Source of the DNA: Lycium barbarum
Lineage: Eukaryota > Streptophyta > Magnoliopsida > Solanales > Solanaceae
Reading direction: 5' to 3'
DNA length: 64,000 nucleotides
Assembly: GCF_019175385.1 (NCBI RefSeq)
Contig: NC_083341.1
Coordinates: 63,397,800-63,461,799, forward strand
Part shown: positions 23,731 through 35,684 of the stretch, one piece after another
Layout of the letters: each line of letters opens with the position of its first letter
Position numbering within the stretch: position 1 is the first letter of the stretch
Program-made: the position numbers and the translations under genes
The notes under the pieces: generated by a model
Seen by the model: the letters and a program-made list of their open reading frames with translations, nothing else
What the model was told of the DNA's origin: nothing
The model's database searches: none

Positions 23731-26700
23731 TGTTATATCCCGTGTTTTCACACGTTTGGAGAAACTTGAATTATATGGGATTCTTGAGATATAAGATTAA
23801 TTTTATATCTTGTTGAACATAGGAGTTATGCATGAAAGAATAGAGTCATGAAAGTGTGGGACAAGGCTAAGGGTAATTTTGGAATTTTGGAAATTTGTTT
23901 CGGGAATTACAAAATACGATTCACAAGTTGTTGGGCTTGTAAAATAAGAAACAATTGAGGCCCAAAATATTAGGGGGTGGCCGGCCATGATGGCCTTGGC
24001 CCAAGCCCAAAATTTGTATTTAATTTCCATAAGATTAATTAACATAATGGCCTTGATCCAAGCCCATTTTTACTTGGTCATGTGCTTGGTCATGTGACCA
24101 AGTCTTGATATTATATGTATAAGAAGATTCAAGACATTAGAAGGCAAGACCAAACAAAGCAAAAATAAGAAAGAAAAGGGAGAGGGTTTCGGGTTTGAGG
24201 GGCAAAATTGACCCTCCAAAATCTTGCTTCAAAAATTCATTTCTTGTTAAATTCCTACTAATTCAAGGTTCCTTTGCATCTTGGTATAGTTGGATTGGAG
24301 TGGGGAGCACTAGAATCTCCAAGGTGATCATATATTCAAGTGAAGGAGACTTGAGGAAAAGGTAAGAATTTCTACCTTTTTATTGTGTTGTTGAGTTTTG
24401 TTTGTGTTGTAGTATGTAGAAATGTGTTGATTGGATGGAAAAATGGAAGTTTGCAATGTGGGTTTGGAATTGGAGGTGTAGCCGTGTGTATATATATGTT
24501 GTATAGCCAAAAATGTGTTGAAACTATGTTGTATTCTAGTTGTGAATGTGATGGAATTCATGTTGAGAATGAAAGTGGAATAAATTTGATTGAATTGCTA
24601 AAATAGCACTTGGCCGTGTGGTGTATTTGGCTTGAGAATAAAATGGATTAAGTTTGTTTAGTGTATTGGAGTGTTATTGTAATGCTTGATATGTGAATGA
24701 AGTTAGAATGATATAAGTTTGTATTGAATTGGAATATAGAAACTTATGTCGTTTTAGTATAATTTTCCGACATTAAGGAAATGAAGTTGTTTGATTGCTA
24801 ATAGTGATGATCATTGATGAATTTGGAAGTTGGAAACTTGTTATGAAGTTATATGCCAAAGATTTGATGTTTTGCATAAATTAAGACTTTGGCGGAAAAT
24901 TGTATATTATGTATATCAAGTGTATATCTTAAGGAAAATGATATGAAATGCCTCTAAATCTATGTTGTGATGATCTTGAGTAATTATGGATGTGAAAGTA
25001 ATGATGTTAGTTTGAAAGTTTGGATTAGAAGGGAAGTTATGGCAAGTTGTGGAAACAATGACTAGTTGAAGGATAATTGTGTTGTTAATGCTTTTTGTTG
25101 ATGTTAATGTTGTTGTTTGGGTTGTTGTTGATGAATTATAGCCGAGTTGAATTCTCGGGGTGCTATATGTATAGGAGAGGTGCTACCGAAATTTCGGTAG
25201 CCAATTATGCATCAAATTGGAACTTTGGTATTATTAGCTTACAATTGGTAAACTTGACCAATTGCAGTTTTTCGACGAAACGGGAAGTGAGATTGGAAAG
25301 GCTTAAGGAGCGTGAAAGGTATGTAAAGCAAACCCAATTCTTCCCTTGGCATGCCCCTAGTATGTTAGGGTCGGATCCGGGCCTCGAAGGACCTCTTGGC
25401 CCTCGGAATCCGCAAGACAAAATTTCAGTTTTTCCTTCAATAGAATTGAACTACTTTGATACGCTTTTTCTGAAATTATGCGATTTTGCTCCAAATTACT
25501 CAGAAAGTCATAGAATGTCTGTAGAACCTTTTTAGGTGACTCGATATGCTTAGAGGGCACAATTTGAGCCCGCCGCCTTATTTGTTCCGAGGCGGGCCCG
25601 CTATTTACGGTTTTGCCCCTAATATGCTAAAGATTCCTTTTTAAGCGATTTTTGAAAGAAATGTTTTAATTACCCTACTAATCGCTTAACGAATATTATT
25701 CTAAATATTCTATTAAATCTTATAAATTATTTTGACACTCGGAATGACTTCAGTAAAGTTATATTTTTGTAAATTATTATGATATCCGAATTGTATTAAT
25801 TCTGATTCCGTCCGACTCCATTTGATTTGTTTGTCTTCGCTACGCCTCATCGAGTCTTTGAAAATACTTATGATATTTTTAAATTGCATTAGTCTCTCAC
25901 TACTCCATTCGTGGATGTCCCAATGTTTCCCACACTGAGCCCGGGCCAGGATATGTTGTCAAGCGTAATTCTCTGCATTGTTCGCCGCGTCCTGTTGTGA
26001 GGGGGCAGGTATACGCGTACATGGGTCTGTGGAGTATGATGTGCCATGTCCGCCTATTTTGATCTGATCTGTATGGCCATTTTGATATGACATTATATGA
26101 TACGGGGCCACGCCCCTTTTTCTGATTCCTCTGTATAGTGGCACCAGCGTCGGGAGGGTGGCCACATTCTGTCTGCCGAGTCCCGTGTCAGGGACCGGAT
26201 ATGATATGATATGACATATGTTTTTGTACGCATTCTGTCTGTTTTGGAAATATGCATTTGACACTCTGGATTCTGTACTCATTTTCTGTAACCAATATGA
26301 TTTGACTTATGTGATTCCGCTTTACATATTCAGTACATATTTCGTACTGACCCCCTTTCTTCGGGGGCTGCGTTTTCATGCCGCGCAGGTACTGACGACA
26401 GGTTCGCTGATCCACACGTTTAGGATCCTATTTCTGCTATTTGGGGCGCTCTCTTCTACAGAGCCCATCTTTTGGTACAGTCTGTCACTGCTATCTGGAT
26501 ATGTACTTTGTTCAGGGTATGACGGGGCCCTGTCCCGTCTTATGATTATGATATGTTCTGTAGAGGTCTGTGGATACATCTGTGTGGGTTCTGTACATAT
26601 GTTTGGGATATTCTGTTCTGTGATGGCCTTATCGGCCTATGTGTGCCAAGTCTGCTTTTCTGCTAAGTTCTGTAGCGACCACTAATATTATTATTATATT

Positions 26701-26792
26701 ATTATTCTGTTAATATGCTAATTTGGGGTATCGGGTACGTATAGGTGCCCAGCTCGGGCACTGGTCGCGGCCCACGGGGTTGGGTCGTGACA
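23731..26792 (+). repeat. 5' LTR of gypsy copy 2 (3062 bp)
   Basis: It starts TGTTATATC and ends GTGACA, followed by the spacer AAAG and the primer site. It corresponds to 4439-7500 at an offset of 19292, with T25322 versus G6030 the only difference found. It holds the same U3 tandem 12-mer, 20-bp palindrome (25182-25201) and stem-loop chain (26330-26539). As a 5' LTR it would carry the element's promoter; no clear TATA box can be fixed. Confidence 0.95.
26330..26539 (+). promoter_or_regulatory. Chain of conserved stem-loops near LTR 3' end (copy 2, 5' LTR)
   Basis: Same stems as at 7038-7247 (offset 19292), all intact. In a transcript starting in this LTR they would lie in the R/U5 part, upstream of the primer site. 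Confidence 0.55.
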
Positions 26793-26796
26793 AAAG

Positions 26797-26808
26797 TGGT
26801 ATCAGAGC
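26797..26808 (+). promoter_or_regulatory. Primer binding site, initiator tRNA-Met
   Basis: TGGTATCAGAGC lies 4 bases after the 5' LTR. It is the complement of the 3' end of plant initiator methionine tRNA and the standard minus-strand primer site of many plant gypsy and copia elements. Confidence 0.93.
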
Positions 26809-26995
26809 AGTTCGTCCTCGGAATGTCCACAGACCGTGTCTAGTAGAGTCTTGTTTATCGGTGTGTTGTGCACCACGCCTATAAACAGGAGGCTACAGGG
26901 CATTTAGGATACTACCCTTCTTTCTGTCTTAGATCGTGCGATAGAGCTGTGTTATCAGGATGACCCCTCCCTAACGAGCGGCTATATTTGCAGAT
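26809..26995 (+). other. Untranslated leader between primer site and gag
   Basis: 187 bases separate the primer site from the gag ATG. Retroelement packaging signals normally lie here. A similar leader follows the primer site of the second family (GTGTCTAGTAGAGTCTTG shared by both). No open frame is supported. Confidence 0.6.
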
Positions 26996-29959
26996 ATGCC
27001 TCCAAAAAAGGCAACCGCGGCCCAAAAGGCCAAGTCAGCAGCCTTGGGAGAGACTAGCCTGGTCCAGAGGATTACCAGGGCCCAGGCACATATTGCTCCG
27101 GGGACTTTGCCCCAGACAGAGGGTTCGTCTACACCGCCACTCGTGGAGGAGATTGGGGCGGCCGCAGCCGCAGATCGGGGGGCGGCTCCACCGCCAGCTC
27201 CCGCAGTTCCAGTACCTGAGCCTCCAGCTCCACGGCCAGGCACTGAGGATCAGTCTATGAGGGAGGCAGTCCAGTTGCTGACGAGACTTGTGGCAGGGCA
27301 GGTTCAGGGGCATGGACTGGGAGGTGACCGGGCAGTCAGGCGTGATAGTTCGAGAGCCCGTGAGTTTTTGACTTGTAACCCTCCAGAGTTCTTCGGGACA
27401 AAGCCCGAGGAGGATCCTGAGGAGTTTATCAGGAAGATGCGACGCACTCTAGATTTGATTAATGCTTCCGAGACAGAGTCAGTCGCGTTAGCTTCGTACC
27501 GGTTATATGATGTGGCGGCAAACTGGTACGAGTCATGGGGGATATCCAGGGGGGACGGCGCTCCTCCAGCAGTTTGGGGCGATTTTTCTCAGGCATTTCT
27601 TGGACATTTTCTGCCCCCAGAGTTGCGACGAGCCAGATCTGATAGATTCTTATTATTGAGGCAGAAGGGCCGCAGTATCCGGGACTATAGTTTGGAGTTT
27701 GATTCCTTGGCCCGATATGCACCTACTGTGGTGGCTACTATGGCGGACCGGATGCACAGATATATTATGGGGCTGGATCGGTATTTTGTTGATAGCTGCT
27801 TAGTATTGGCTGCTCAGCCCGGTATGGACATTGCCCGTATCCAGGCCCATGCCCAGGGCATGGAGGATCGGGGCAGAGGAGGACACCAGCCTGACAGGGG
27901 CCAGGATCGGAGACAGCCCAAGAGGGCCAGGTCATCTGGAGATTTTCGGGGCAGACAGCCCCAACAGCCGCAGCAGCCTAGCAGATTTTCATCTCAGCCG
28001 GCGCAGAGCGCGCCTCCCCAGCCTACAGGTCGCAGATTCGATAGCCCAGGGTATTCAGGAGCAGGCCAGAGCTCCAGGGCTTCAGGTTCGCGGACAGATA
28101 GGGGTTCTGGTCAGATGAGGCCACCCAGGGTTCAGTGTTCTTTTTGCGGCAGATACCATACGGGAGAGTGCTACAGAGCCACCGGTGCATGCTTTTCTTG
28201 TGGCCGTCAGGGCCATTCTGTGAGAGATTGCCCGTATAAGGGTAGTTCGGGTGGTGCAGCGCAGCCTACCGGATCAGCCGCTGGGTCTTCATCTTCGTCA
28301 GTGGCTATGCGCCCTACGGGGCAGGGTATTTCGGCACCAGCGGGTCGTGGCAGAGGCCGTGGTGGAGCTTCTGGTATTAGCGGTCCTTCGAACCGCATTT
28401 ATGCTTTGGCCAGTCGCCAGGATCAGGAGGCATCTCCTAATGTCGTTACAGGTACTTTATTGGTCTTCTCTCGGTCTGTGTATGCATTAATTGATCCAGG
28501 TTCGACTTTATCATATATTTCACCCCTTGTTGCCGGTAAAATTGGTATTATGTCTGAACCTATAGAGCCATTTGAGGTAGCCACGCCGATAGGGGATTTT
28601 GTTGTAGCGAAACAGGTTTATAAAGACTGTTCTGTGATCGTTTGTGACCGTGACACTAAGGCAGATCTGGTAGAGTTAGATATGACTGAATTTGATGTTA
28701 TTATGGGTATGGATTGGCTAGATTCCTGTTACGCTAATGTTGACTGCCAGAATAAGGTAGTTCGCTTCCAGTTTCCCGGGGAGCCAGTTATCAATTGGGC
28801 TGGTAATACAGCATCGCCGAAAGGTAAGTTTATTTCATACCTTAAGGCAAAGAAAATGATCAGAAAGGGTTATATCTATCATCTGGTTCGGGTGCAAGAC
28901 TTGGACGCCGAGACGCCGACACTTCAGTCAGTCCCCGTGGTTAGTGAGTTTCCAGATGTTTTCCCCGACGAGCTTCCAGGTCTTCCTCCAGAGCGGGAGA
29001 TAGACTTCTCTATTGACTTACTCCCAGACACTCAGCCTATCTCTATTCCTCCGTATAGAATGGCGCCTGCAGAGTTAAAGGAGTTGAAGGAGCAGCTGAA
29101 AGATTTGTTGGGTAAGGGCTTCATCAAACCCAGTACTTCGCCTTGGGGAGCCCCGGTATTATTTGTGCGTAAGAAAGACGGGTCGCTGCGTATGTGTATT
29201 GATTATCGGCAGCTGAATAAGGTAACGATAAAGAATAAATACCCCCTCCCCAGGATTGATGATTTGTTTGATCAGTTACAGGGCGCTAAGTGTTTTTCGA
29301 AGATAGATCTTCGATCCGGTTACCACCAGGTGCGAGTACGAGAGGCCGATATCCCTAAGACAGCTTTCCGGACCCGATATGGGCATTACGAGTTCAGGGT
29401 TATGTCTTTTGGGCTAACAAATGCTCCCGCAGTATTCATGGATTTGATGAACCGGGTATTCAGGCCATTCTTGGATATGTTTGTAATTGTATTCATTGAT
29501 GATATCCTGGTTTATTCTCGGTCTGAGGCGGAGCACGCAGATCATCTGAGATCGGTATTAGGGGTACTCCGGCATCAGAAGTTATATGCGAAATTTTCTA
29601 AGTGCGAATTCTGGCTGTCTTCAGTGGCCTTCTTGGGGCATATTATTGCAGCTGATGGTGTCCGGGTGGACACACAGAAGATTGAGGCCGTGAAGAATTG
29701 GCCCAGACCTACGACGCCCACAGAGGTACGCAGTTTCCTGGGGTTAGCAGGTTATTACAGGAGGTTTGTGGAGAAGTTTGCTTCGATTTCAGCGCCTTTG
29801 ACAAGGCTGACTCAGAAGGGAGCTAAGTTCCAGTGGTCTGACGCTTGTGAACGGAGCTTCCAGTTGCTGAAGGAGAAGCTGACTACAGCCCCAGTTCTGA
29901 CTCTTCCAGAGGGACCGGATGGGTATGTTATTTATTGTGACGCTTCTGGCATGGGGTGA
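26996..29959 (+). CDS. Gag-Pol polyprotein, Gag to RNase H start (copy 2), ends at in-frame TGA
   Basis: 987 codons, then TGA at 29957-29959. The start is the ATG opening a basic Lys/Ala-rich N-terminus; the second family has an alike start at 43133. Domains: Pro-rich segment (about residues 40-85), retrotransposon gag domain (about 115-245), Gly/Arg/Gln-rich linker, atypical CX2CX3HX3C knuckle from residue 381, canonical CX2CX4HX4C knuckle from residue 399, aspartic protease with D-P-G-S at about residue 500, reverse transcriptase with F-I-D-D (Asp 835/836), and the start of RNase H. The stop falls within the RNase H C-D-A-S-G signature. Gag and pol share one frame with no frameshift between them, as is common in plant chromoviruses. 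The frame is otherwise uninterrupted, so the element is young. Confidence 0.93.
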   Translation: MPPKKATAAQKAKSAALGETSLVQRITRAQAHIAPGTLPQTEGSSTPPLVEEIGAAAAADRGAAPPPAPAVPVPEPPAPRPGTEDQSMREAVQLLTRLVAGQVQGHGLGGDRAVRRDSSRAREFLTCNPPEFFGTKPEEDPEEFIRKMRRTLDLINASETESVALASYRLYDVAANWYESWGISRGDGAPPAVWGDFSQAFLGHFLPPELRRARSDRFLLLRQKGRSIRDYSLEFDSLARYAPTVVATMADRMHRYIMGLDRYFVDSCLVLAAQPGMDIARIQAHAQGMEDRGRGGHQPDRGQDRRQPKRARSSGDFRGRQPQQPQQPSRFSSQPAQSAPPQPTGRRFDSPGYSGAGQSSRASGSRTDRGSGQMRPPRVQCSFCGRYHTGECYRATGACFSCGRQGHSVRDCPYKGSSGGAAQPTGSAAGSSSSSVAMRPTGQGISAPAGRGRGRGGASGISGPSNRIYALASRQDQEASPNVVTGTLLVFSRSVYALIDPGSTLSYISPLVAGKIGIMSEPIEPFEVATPIGDFVVAKQVYKDCSVIVCDRDTKADLVELDMTEFDVIMGMDWLDSCYANVDCQNKVVRFQFPGEPVINWAGNTASPKGKFISYLKAKKMIRKGYIYHLVRVQDLDAETPTLQSVPVVSEFPDVFPDELPGLPPEREIDFSIDLLPDTQPISIPPYRMAPAELKELKEQLKDLLGKGFIKPSTSPWGAPVLFVRKKDGSLRMCIDYRQLNKVTIKNKYPLPRIDDLFDQLQGAKCFSKIDLRSGYHQVRVREADIPKTAFRTRYGHYEFRVMSFGLTNAPAVFMDLMNRVFRPFLDMFVIVFIDDILVYSRSEAEHADHLRSVLGVLRHQKLYAKFSKCEFWLSSVAFLGHIIAADGVRVDTQKIEAVKNWPRPTTPTEVRSFLGLAGYYRRFVEKFASISAPLTRLTQKGAKFQWSDACERSFQLLKEKLTTAPVLTLPEGPDGYVIYCDASGMG

Positions 29960-29968
29960 GGCTGTGTA

Positions 29969-31732
29969 TTGATGCAGCACGGCAGAGTTATAGCGTATGC
30001 TTCCCGGCAGCTCAAAAAGCATGAGAAGAATTATCCTACCCACGATCTGGAGCTCGCAGCGGTGATTCATGCTCTGAAGATATGGAGACACTATTTATAT
30101 GGCGTTCATGTGGATATCTATACTGATCATAAGAGTCTCCAGTATATTTTCAGACAGAGAGAGCTTAATTTGCGGCAGCGGAGGTGGCTGGAGCTTCTGA
30201 AAGATTATGATGTAGATATTCTGTATCATCCGGGCAAGGCTAATGTTGTTGCAGACGCGCTCAGTCGGAAGTCTATGGGCAGTTTAGCCGATTTACAGCC
30301 AGACAGGAGAGAGATAGCCCGTGATGTTCAGCAGTTGGCTAGTCTCGGGGTTCGTCTGGCCGATTCTGGAGATACCCAGATTTCTGTTCGAGGGGTTTCT
30401 GAGTCATCTATCAGGGACGATATTAAGCGGCATCAGTTTGAGGATCCTGTCTTAGCTCGGTACAGGGACACAGCCTATGATAAGGAGAGGACTCCGTTCG
30501 AGTTTTCACCGGACGGCACTATGTTATACAAAGGCAGGTTGTGTGTACCGGATATTGCAGGCCTTCGGCAGCAGGTTATGAGCGAGGCACATTATGCTCG
30601 CTACTCGGTCCATCCTGGGTCTACGAAGATGTACCATGATCTCCGATGCTTATACTGGTGGGACGGTATGAAACGGGATGTTGCAGAGTTCGTCGCCCAG
30701 TGCCCTAATTGTCAGCAGGTCAAGATTGAGCATCAGAAGCCGGGTGGACTGTTGCAGGAGATGGAAATCCCGACTTGGAAGTGGGAGGTTATTAATATGG
30801 ACTTCATTACAGGATTGCCTCGCACTCCACGGAAGTATGATTCCATCTGGGTCGTCGTTGATAGGCTGACGAAATCAGCCCATTTTCTTCCCGTCAGGAC
30901 TACCTATTCCGCCGAGGATTATGCCAGGCTCTATATTAAGGAGATTGTGAAGCTTCACGGAGTTCCTATATCTATTATTTCTGACAGAGGCGCCCAGTTT
31001 ACGGCGCATTTCTGGAGATCTTTTCAGGAGGGACTAGGGACTCAGGTGAGTCTGAGCACCGCATTTCATCCTCAGAGCGACGGGCAGGCCGAGCGCACTA
31101 TACAGACGCTGGGGGATATGTTGCGGGCCTGCATTATCGATTTCAGAGGCAGCTGGGATGATCACTTGCCGTTGATTGAGTTTGCATATAATAACAGTTA
31201 CCATTCCAGCATCCAGATGGCTCCGTACGAGGCTTTATATGGCAGGAAATGCAGATCGCCGATCGGCTGGTTCGATATTGGCGAGACAGAGTTGATTGGC
31301 CCAGATATGGTCCAGCAGGCAGTGGACAAGGTGAAGCTTATTCGAGAGCGACTGTTAACAGCCCAGAGTCGACAGAAGTCATACGCGGATAAACGGCGTC
31401 GACCGTTGGAGTTTCAAGTAGGCGATTGGGTATTCCTGAAGGTATCGCCTATGAAAGGCGTAATGCGGTTCGGCAGAAAGGGTAAGCTTAGTCCGCGTTA
31501 TATTGGGCCTTATCAGATTGTTCGGAAAGTTGGAAATGTCGCCTATGAGTTAGATCTGCCATCTGATTTGGAAGCGGTACATCCGGTGTTTCACGTCTCT
31601 ATGCTTCGTAAGTGCATCGGTGACCCTTCCAGAATATTCCCTGCAGATGATATTCAGGTGACGGAAGCAGTTATCATACGAGGAGCAGCCCGTGTCTATT
31701 TTGGATCGTCAGGTAAGGAGGCTCCGGAATAA
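29969..31732 (+). CDS. Pol C-terminal part: RNase H and integrase (copy 2), frameshifted near the end
   Basis: Same frame as the upstream part after the TGA. It encodes the remaining RNase H, the HHCC zinc region, and the integrase core with the D,D35,E triad at positions equivalent to copy 1. An extra A at about 31665 (ACGGAAGCAG versus ACGGAGCAG in copy 1) shifts the frame. The reading then leaves the conserved sequence and stops at 31730-31732 before the chromodomain-like tail. Because several other homopolymer-type indels follow toward the gap, the frameshift may be a consensus error. Confidence 0.88.
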   Translation: MMQHGRVIAYASRQLKKHEKNYPTHDLELAAVIHALKIWRHYLYGVHVDIYTDHKSLQYIFRQRELNLRQRRWLELLKDYDVDILYHPGKANVVADALSRKSMGSLADLQPDRREIARDVQQLASLGVRLADSGDTQISVRGVSESSIRDDIKRHQFEDPVLARYRDTAYDKERTPFEFSPDGTMLYKGRLCVPDIAGLRQQVMSEAHYARYSVHPGSTKMYHDLRCLYWWDGMKRDVAEFVAQCPNCQQVKIEHQKPGGLLQEMEIPTWKWEVINMDFITGLPRTPRKYDSIWVVVDRLTKSAHFLPVRTTYSAEDYARLYIKEIVKLHGVPISIISDRGAQFTAHFWRSFQEGLGTQVSLSTAFHPQSDGQAERTIQTLGDMLRACIIDFRGSWDDHLPLIEFAYNNSYHSSIQMAPYEALYGRKCRSPIGWFDIGETELIGPDMVQQAVDKVKLIRERLLTAQSRQKSYADKRRRPLEFQVGDWVFLKVSPMKGVMRFGRKGKLSPRYIGPYQIVRKVGNVAYELDLPSDLEAVHPVFHVSMLRKCIGDPSRIFPADDIQVTEAVIIRGAARVYFGSSGKEAPE

Positions 31733-31910
31733 AGATGTAGCCTCCGTTAAGGTACTGTGGCGGAACGATAATAGGGAGGAAATGACGTGGGAGGCCGAAG
31801 AGGAGATGAAGAAGAAATATCCTCATCTGTTCCCTATGCCCACAGGTAACCTTAAATTCCTGCTTAAATTTATTTCAATGTCAATCGTATATCCTATGTG
31901 TTGTCTATAA
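31692..31910 (+). pseudogene. Chromodomain-like tail of Pol, out of frame (copy 2)
   Basis: This is the part of Pol downstream of the extra base at about 31665. It keeps the conserved I-L-D-R-Q-V-R-R-L and V-L-W-R / M-T-W-E-A patterns and ends with TAA at 31908-31910, matching the end of copy 1. The ATG at 31692 appears only because of the frame change and is probably not a start. Confidence 0.8.
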
Positions 31911-31955
31911 TCAGAACCTCCCCCAAGGTATTTCCAACCTTATGAGGTTAATTTA

Positions 31956-31971
31956 CATTCGAGGACGAATG
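31956..31971 (+). promoter_or_regulatory. Hairpin upstream of the polypurine tract (copy 2)
   Basis: CATTCG-AGGA-CGAATG, identical to 4405-4420 and to 48100-48115. Confidence 0.7.
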
Positions 31972-31975
31972 TTCT

Positions 31976-31989
31976 AAAGGAGGGGAGGA
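31976..31989 (+). promoter_or_regulatory. Polypurine tract, copy 2
   Basis: AAAGGAGGGGAGGA directly before the 3' LTR, identical to copy 1. Confidence 0.9.
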
Positions 31990-34900
31990 TGTTATATCCC
32001 GTGTTTTTCACACGTTGGAGAAACTTGAATTATATGGGATTCTTGAGATATAAGATTAATTTTATATCTTGTTGAACATAGGAGTTATGCATGAAAGAAT
32101 AGAGTCATGAAAGTGTGGGACAAGGCTAAGGGTAATTTTGGAATTTTGGAAATTTGTTTCGGGAATTACAAAATACGATTCACAAGTTGTGGGCTTGTAA
32201 ATAAGAAACAATTGAGGCCCAAAATATTAGGGGGTGGCCGGCCATGATGGCCTTGGCCCAAGCCCAAAATTTGTATTTAATTTCCATAAGATTAATTAAC
32301 ATAATGGCCTTGATCCAAGCCCATTTTTACTTGGTCATGTGCTTGGTCATGTGACCAAGTCTTGATATTATATGTATAAGAAGATTCAAGACATTAGAAG
32401 GCAAGACCAAACAAAGCAAAAATAAGAAAGAAAAGGGAGAGGGTTTCGGGTTTGAGGGGCAAAATTGACCCTCCAAAATCTTGCTTCAAAAATTCATTTC
32501 TTGTTAAATTCCTACTAATTCAAGGTTCCTTTGCATCTTGGTATAGTTGGATTGGAGTGGGGAGCACTAGAATCTCCAAGGTGATCATATATTCAAGTGA
32601 AGGAGACTTGAGGAAAAGGTAAGAATTTCTACCTTTTTATTGTGTTGTTGAGTTTTGTTTGTGTTGTAGTATGTAGAAATGTGTTGATTGGATGGAAAAA
32701 TGGAAGTTTGCAATGTGGGTTTGGAATTGGAGGTGTAGCCGTGTGTATATATATGTTGTATAGCCAAAAATGTGTTGAAACTATGTTGTATTCTAGTTGT
32801 GAATGTGATGGAATTCATGTTGAGAATGAAAGTGGAATAAATTTGATTGAATTGCTAAAATAGCACTTGGCCGTGTGGTGTATTTGGCTTGAGAATAAAA
32901 TGGATTAAGTTTGTTTAGTGTATTGGAGTGTTATTGTAATGCTTGATATGTGAATGAAGTTAGAATGATATAAGTTTGTATTGAATTGGAATATAGAAAC
33001 TTATGTCGTTTTAGTATAATTTTCCGACATTAAGGAAATGAAGTTGTTTGATTGCTAATAGTGATGATCATTGATGAATTTGGAAGTTGGAAACTTGTTA
33101 TGAAGTTATATGCCAAAGATTTGATGTTTTGCATAAATTAAGACTTTGGCGGAAAATTGTATATTATGTATATCAAGTGTATATCTTAAGGAAAATGATA
33201 TGAAATGCCTCTAAATCTATGTTGTGATGATCTTGAGTAATTATGGATGTGAAAGTAATGATGTTAGTTTGAAAGTTTGGATTAGAAGGGAAGTTATGGC
33301 AAGTTGTGGAAACAATGACTAGTTGAAGGATAATTGTGTTGTTAATGCTTTTTGTTGATGTTAATGTTGTTGTTTGGGTTGTTGTTGATGAATTATAGCC
33401 GAGTTGAATTCTCGGGGTGCTATATGTATAGGAGAGGTGCTGCCGAAATTTCGGTAGCCAATTATGCATCAAATTGGAACTTTGGTATTATTAGCTTACA
33501 ATTGGTAAACTTGACCAATTGCAGTTTTTCGACGAAACGGGAAGTGAGATTGGAAAGGCTTAAGGAGCGTGAAAGGTATGTAAAGCAAACCCAATTCTTC
33601 CCTTGGCATGCCCCTAGTATGTTAGGGTCGGATCCGGGCCTCGAAGGACCTCTTGGCCCTCGGAATCCGCAAGACAAAATTTCAGTTTTTCTTCAATAGA
33701 ATTGAACTACTTTGATACGCTTTTTCTGAAATTATGCGATTTTGCTCCAAATTACTCAGAAAGTCATAGAATGTCTGTAGAACCTTTTTAGGTGACTCGA
33801 TATGCTTAGAGGGCACAATTTGAGCCCGCCGCCTTATTTGTCCCGAGGCGGGCCCGCTATTTACGGTTTTGCCCCTAATATGCTAAAGATTCCTTTTTAA
33901 GCGATTTTTGAAAGAAATGTTTTAATTACCCTACTAATCGCTTAACGAATATTATTCTAAATATTCTATTAAATCTTATAAATTATTTTGACACTCGGAA
34001 TGACTTCAGTAAAGTTATATTTTTGTAAATTATTATGATATCCGAATTGTATTAATTCTGATTCCGTCCGACTCCATTTGATTTGTTTGTCTTCGCTACG
34101 CCTCATCGAGTCTTTGAAAATACTTATGATATTTTTAAATTGCATTAGTCTCTCACTACTCCATTCGTGGATGTCCCAATGTTTCCCACACTGAGCCCGG
34201 GCCAGGATATGTTGTCAAGCGTAATTCTCTGCATTGTTCGCCGCGTCCCGTTGTGAGGGGGCAGGTATACGCGTACATGGGTCTGTGGAGTATGATGTGC
34301 CATGTCCGCCTATTCTGATCTGATCTGTATGGCCATTTTGATATGACATTATATGATACGGGGCCACGCCCCTTTTTCTGATTCCTCTGTATAGTGGCAC
34401 CAGCGTCGGGAGGGTGGCCACATTCTGTCTGCCGAGTCCCGTGTCAGGGACCGGATATGATATGATATGACATATGTTTTTGTACGCATTCTGTCTGTTT
34501 TGGAAATATGCATTTGACACTCTGGATTCTGTACTCATTTTCTGTAACCAATATGATTTGACTTATGTGATTCCGCTTTACATATTCAGTACATATTTCG
34601 TACTGACCCCCTTTCTTCGGGGGCTGCGTTTTCATGCCGCGCAGGTACTGACGACAGGTTCGCTGATCCACACGTTTAGGATCCTATTTCTGCTATTTGG
34701 GGCGCTCTCTTCTACAGAGCCCATCTTTTGGTACAGTCTGTCACTGCTATCTGGATATGTACTTTGTTCAGGGTATGACGGGGCCCTGTCCCGTCTTATG
34801 ATTATGATATGTTCTGTAGAGGTCTGTGGATACATCTGTGTGGGTTCTGTACATATGTTTGGGATATTCTGTTCTGTGATGGCCTTATCGGCCTATGTGT

Positions 34901-35028
34901 GCCAAGTCTGCTTTTCTGCTAAGTTCTGTAGCGACCACTAATATTATTATTATATTATTATTCTGTTAATATGCTAATTTGGGGTATCGGGTACGTATAG
35001 GTGCCCAGCTCGGGCACTGGTCGCGGCC
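31990..35028 (+). repeat. 3' LTR of gypsy copy 2, cut by the gap
   Basis: It matches the other two LTRs but carries single-base indels (for example an extra T and a missing T in the first 40 bases, shortened homopolymers near 32190, and one C lost near 33690) and a few substitutions (33441, and within 33840-34320). The stem-loop chain is intact at 34586-34795. The last roughly 20 bases, ending GTGACA in the other copies, fall in the N run. It is less like its own 5' LTR than the copy-1 LTR is, which is unexpected for a simple insertion. Confidence 0.93.
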
Positions 35029-35528
35029 NNNNNNNNNNNNNNNNNNNNNNNNNNNNNNNNNNNNNNNNNNNNNNNNNNNNNNNNNNNNNNNNNNNNNNNN
35101 NNNNNNNNNNNNNNNNNNNNNNNNNNNNNNNNNNNNNNNNNNNNNNNNNNNNNNNNNNNNNNNNNNNNNNNNNNNNNNNNNNNNNNNNNNNNNNNNNNNN
35201 NNNNNNNNNNNNNNNNNNNNNNNNNNNNNNNNNNNNNNNNNNNNNNNNNNNNNNNNNNNNNNNNNNNNNNNNNNNNNNNNNNNNNNNNNNNNNNNNNNNN
35301 NNNNNNNNNNNNNNNNNNNNNNNNNNNNNNNNNNNNNNNNNNNNNNNNNNNNNNNNNNNNNNNNNNNNNNNNNNNNNNNNNNNNNNNNNNNNNNNNNNNN
35401 NNNNNNNNNNNNNNNNNNNNNNNNNNNNNNNNNNNNNNNNNNNNNNNNNNNNNNNNNNNNNNNNNNNNNNNNNNNNNNNNNNNNNNNNNNNNNNNNNNNN
35501 NNNNNNNNNNNNNNNNNNNNNNNNNNNN
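35029..35528. other. Assembly gap, exactly 500 N
   Basis: A run of 500 N, a conventional fixed-size scaffold gap rather than a measured distance. The two flanking sequences therefore need not be adjacent in the genome. Confidence 0.97.
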
Positions 35529-35684
35529 TTACTTTACTAAACAGTTAAAGATAAAATATTATCTGCATAGTTAATAAAATCATCTTGATTTCTAAAAGAA
35601 AACATATGTTACCCCATTTAATATTCAAGTACTTTGAGCAATTAAAATAAATTAGGGAGGTCAAAAATTAGGTGTCAAAAAACA
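35529..35684 (-). repeat. Start of an AT-rich LTR-like sequence (left arm)
   Basis: Mirror of 60703-60858. On the minus strand it begins TGTTTTTTGACACCTAATTT, which resembles LTR starts of Tat/Ogre-type plant gypsy elements (family guess only). It is cut by the gap. Confidence 0.45.

Larger units (their letters stand above)
23731..35028 (+). mobile_element. Ty3/gypsy chromovirus copy 2, complete except last LTR bases in gap
   Basis: 5' LTR 23731-26792, primer site 26797-26808, leader to 26995, gag-pol 26996-31910, polypurine tract 31976-31989, and a 3' LTR from 31990 that is cut by the N run. By comparison with the other LTRs, about 20 bases of LTR end are missing. At about 11.3 kb it is a full-size element of the same family as copy 1 and shares its TGA stop. 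From about 31665 to the gap, copy 2 gains several single-base indels absent from the other copies, which fits a poorly polished contig end. Confidence 0.95.

Noticed and set aside
26797..26808. tRNA gene
   Set aside because: Only the 12-base complement of the tRNA 3' end is present, with no cloverleaf. It is a primer binding site.
34979..35548. Open frames running through the N gap
   Set aside because: They exist only because N is read as an unknown residue.
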